From Thermoplasmata archaeon (GTDB taxonomy: Archaea > Thermoplasmatota > Thermoplasmata > Thermoplasmatales > Thermoplasmataceae): 6,224 nt of DNA. The stretch lies in NCBI GenBank assembly GCA_021811525.1, contig JAJZOK010000027.1, positions 1 through 6,224 on the forward strand. The letters run 5' to 3'. Of the stretch, positions 5,584 through 6,224 are shown one piece after another (position 1 is the first letter of the stretch; each line of letters begins with the position of its first letter). The translations under genes and the position numbers were made by a program. The notes beneath the pieces were generated by a model. It was not told the origin of the DNA. It saw only the letters and a list, made by a program, of their open reading frames with translations, and ran no database searches.

Positions 5584-6224
5584 TTACAGATCAGAAAAAA
5601 TCTTGCTGACATCATCTATCCAATATTTCCTGTACTTTTCACCCACCATACTCAAGTTGTCCGTTTTCATGAATAGGTACACTTTTATGAAGAAGCTACT
5701 AAACTGAAACTTTTTTTGAGAGTCATTATCTTCAAACAGTTTACTGAAATAGTCAGCTTTTTGTTGATAGTCTGTATATTTGGTACTCTTTGGATCGACG
5801 AACACTATTTTATAATCATTTCCCTTCTTAAGCCAAAATATGAAATCTGGGGAGTAATTCCTCATTCTGTTTTTTTCTGCATCGTAATAAGGGATATTGA
5901 CTCTGTCTAGAGTCTCATCAATCTTAGAAAAGACCCACCAGTCTAATTTTAGGTACTTTCCCTCATCACTTGATATGAATGAATCGAGGTCATGGATGAA
6001 TTTCTTCTCACTATCGACCTTTATTATGTGGTTAATGAAATCCGCCTTATCGGAGGCTGCCAAAATTATTGGCAGGTAGTAATGGTATGCCAGATTTACT
6101 AGCTCTATTTTACTATCGTCGTAGTCGAACAATAATTTCTTCTTGGTGTTTGCCCATTTCTCAACTTGGGAAGTATATTCATCTATATCTATCTCCTTTG
6201 ACTTCAATCCAACTCTTCTTTTGC
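5584..6224 (-). CDS. Type III Res-like helicase-nuclease, C-terminal nuclease part (5' end beyond right edge)
   Basis: The frame stays open to the right edge, so this is the last ~212 residues of a larger protein. The TTG at 6207 should not be taken as its start, because in-frame codons KRRVG continue upstream. In visible numbering, LDWWVFSKIDETLDRVNIPYYD (93-114) leads into a PD-(D/E)xK nuclease core: YSPDFIFW (124-131, D126), then IVFVDPKS (139-146, D143 and K145), then TDYQQKADYF. That WWxFSKIDE...PDFIFWLKK...VFVDPK order is typical of the C-termini of DEAD/DEAH helicase-endonucleases related to type III restriction Res subunits. These enzymes translocate on DNA and cut it, usually at about 900-1000 residues. 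The helicase motifs would lie outside the window. KRRVG at the visible start may be the sequence just after the helicase core. No Mod methyltransferase lies downstream on this side; it could lie upstream. The gene ends at TAA and faces a plus-strand T-run. Confidence 0.85.
   Translation of the reverse strand, partial: KRRVGLKSKEIDIDEYTSQVEKWANTKKKLLFDYDDSKIELVNLAYHYYLPIILAASDKADFINHIIKVDSEKKFIHDLDSFISSDEGKYLKLDWWVFSKIDETLDRVNIPYYDAEKNRMRNYSPDFIFWLKKGNDYKIVFVDPKSTKYTDYQQKADYFSKLFEDNDSQKKFQFSSFFIKVYLFMKTDNLSMVGEKYRKYWIDDVSKIFSDL

Noticed and set aside
5584..6207. A complete 207-aa gene starting at TTG 6207.
   Set aside because: The frame has no stop upstream of 6207 before the window edge, and the product matches only the C-terminal nuclease part of a much larger helicase family. 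It is a partial gene.

Overview
This 6.2-kb window looks archaeal, most likely a moderate-GC euryarchaeon of the Thermoplasmata type. The lineage is an inference. Two genes have an A/T-rich TATA-like box centred about 24-28 nt upstream of an ATG with no Shine-Dalgarno sequence, which is the leaderless archaeal pattern. One protein is a CcdA-type ribbon-helix-helix (RHH) protein of a kind common in archaea. All confident genes are on the minus strand and are separated by unusually long non-coding stretches, so this reads as an accessory or defence-type region rather than a compact core operon.

From right to left, in the direction of transcription: (1) 6224-5584, the last ~212 residues of a large helicase-nuclease related to type III restriction Res subunits. 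It carries a PD-(D/E)xK domain, and its start lies beyond the right edge. (2) 5583-5137, a ~450-bp gap with two strong hairpins and a purine-rich tract ending in a T-run on the plus strand, followed by the promoter of the next gene. (3) 5136-3136, a 666-aa OLD-like protein with an ABC/SMC-type ATPase and a C-terminal TOPRIM-like domain; both have atypical residues at key acidic positions. (4) 3135-2462, a non-coding stretch with a hairpin/T-run terminator at its right end and, at its left end, a set of inverted CCGTAT half-sites beside a TATA box. (5) 2461-1907 and 1899-1108, a two-gene operon encoding a CcdA-type RHH protein with a long C-terminal extension and a DUF3800 protein. (6) 1107-191, over 900 bp without an intact gene, holding a structured stem-loop element and what looks like the broken 5' end of a methyltransferase gene. 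(7) 190-1, the first 63 codons of an MGH1-like (GH63-type) glycoside hydrolase, running off the left edge.

The helicase-nuclease, the OLD-like ATPase and the RHH/DUF3800 pair each belong to families seen in anti-virus or toxin-antitoxin settings, so the window may be part of a defence island. The best candidate for an undescribed system is the RHH-DUF3800 operon: a DNA-binding, antitoxin-like protein co-transcribed with a predicted RNase H-like acidic enzyme, behind a promoter that overlaps a palindromic candidate operator. No Mod methyltransferase, GajB-like helicase, integrase or transposase is visible.
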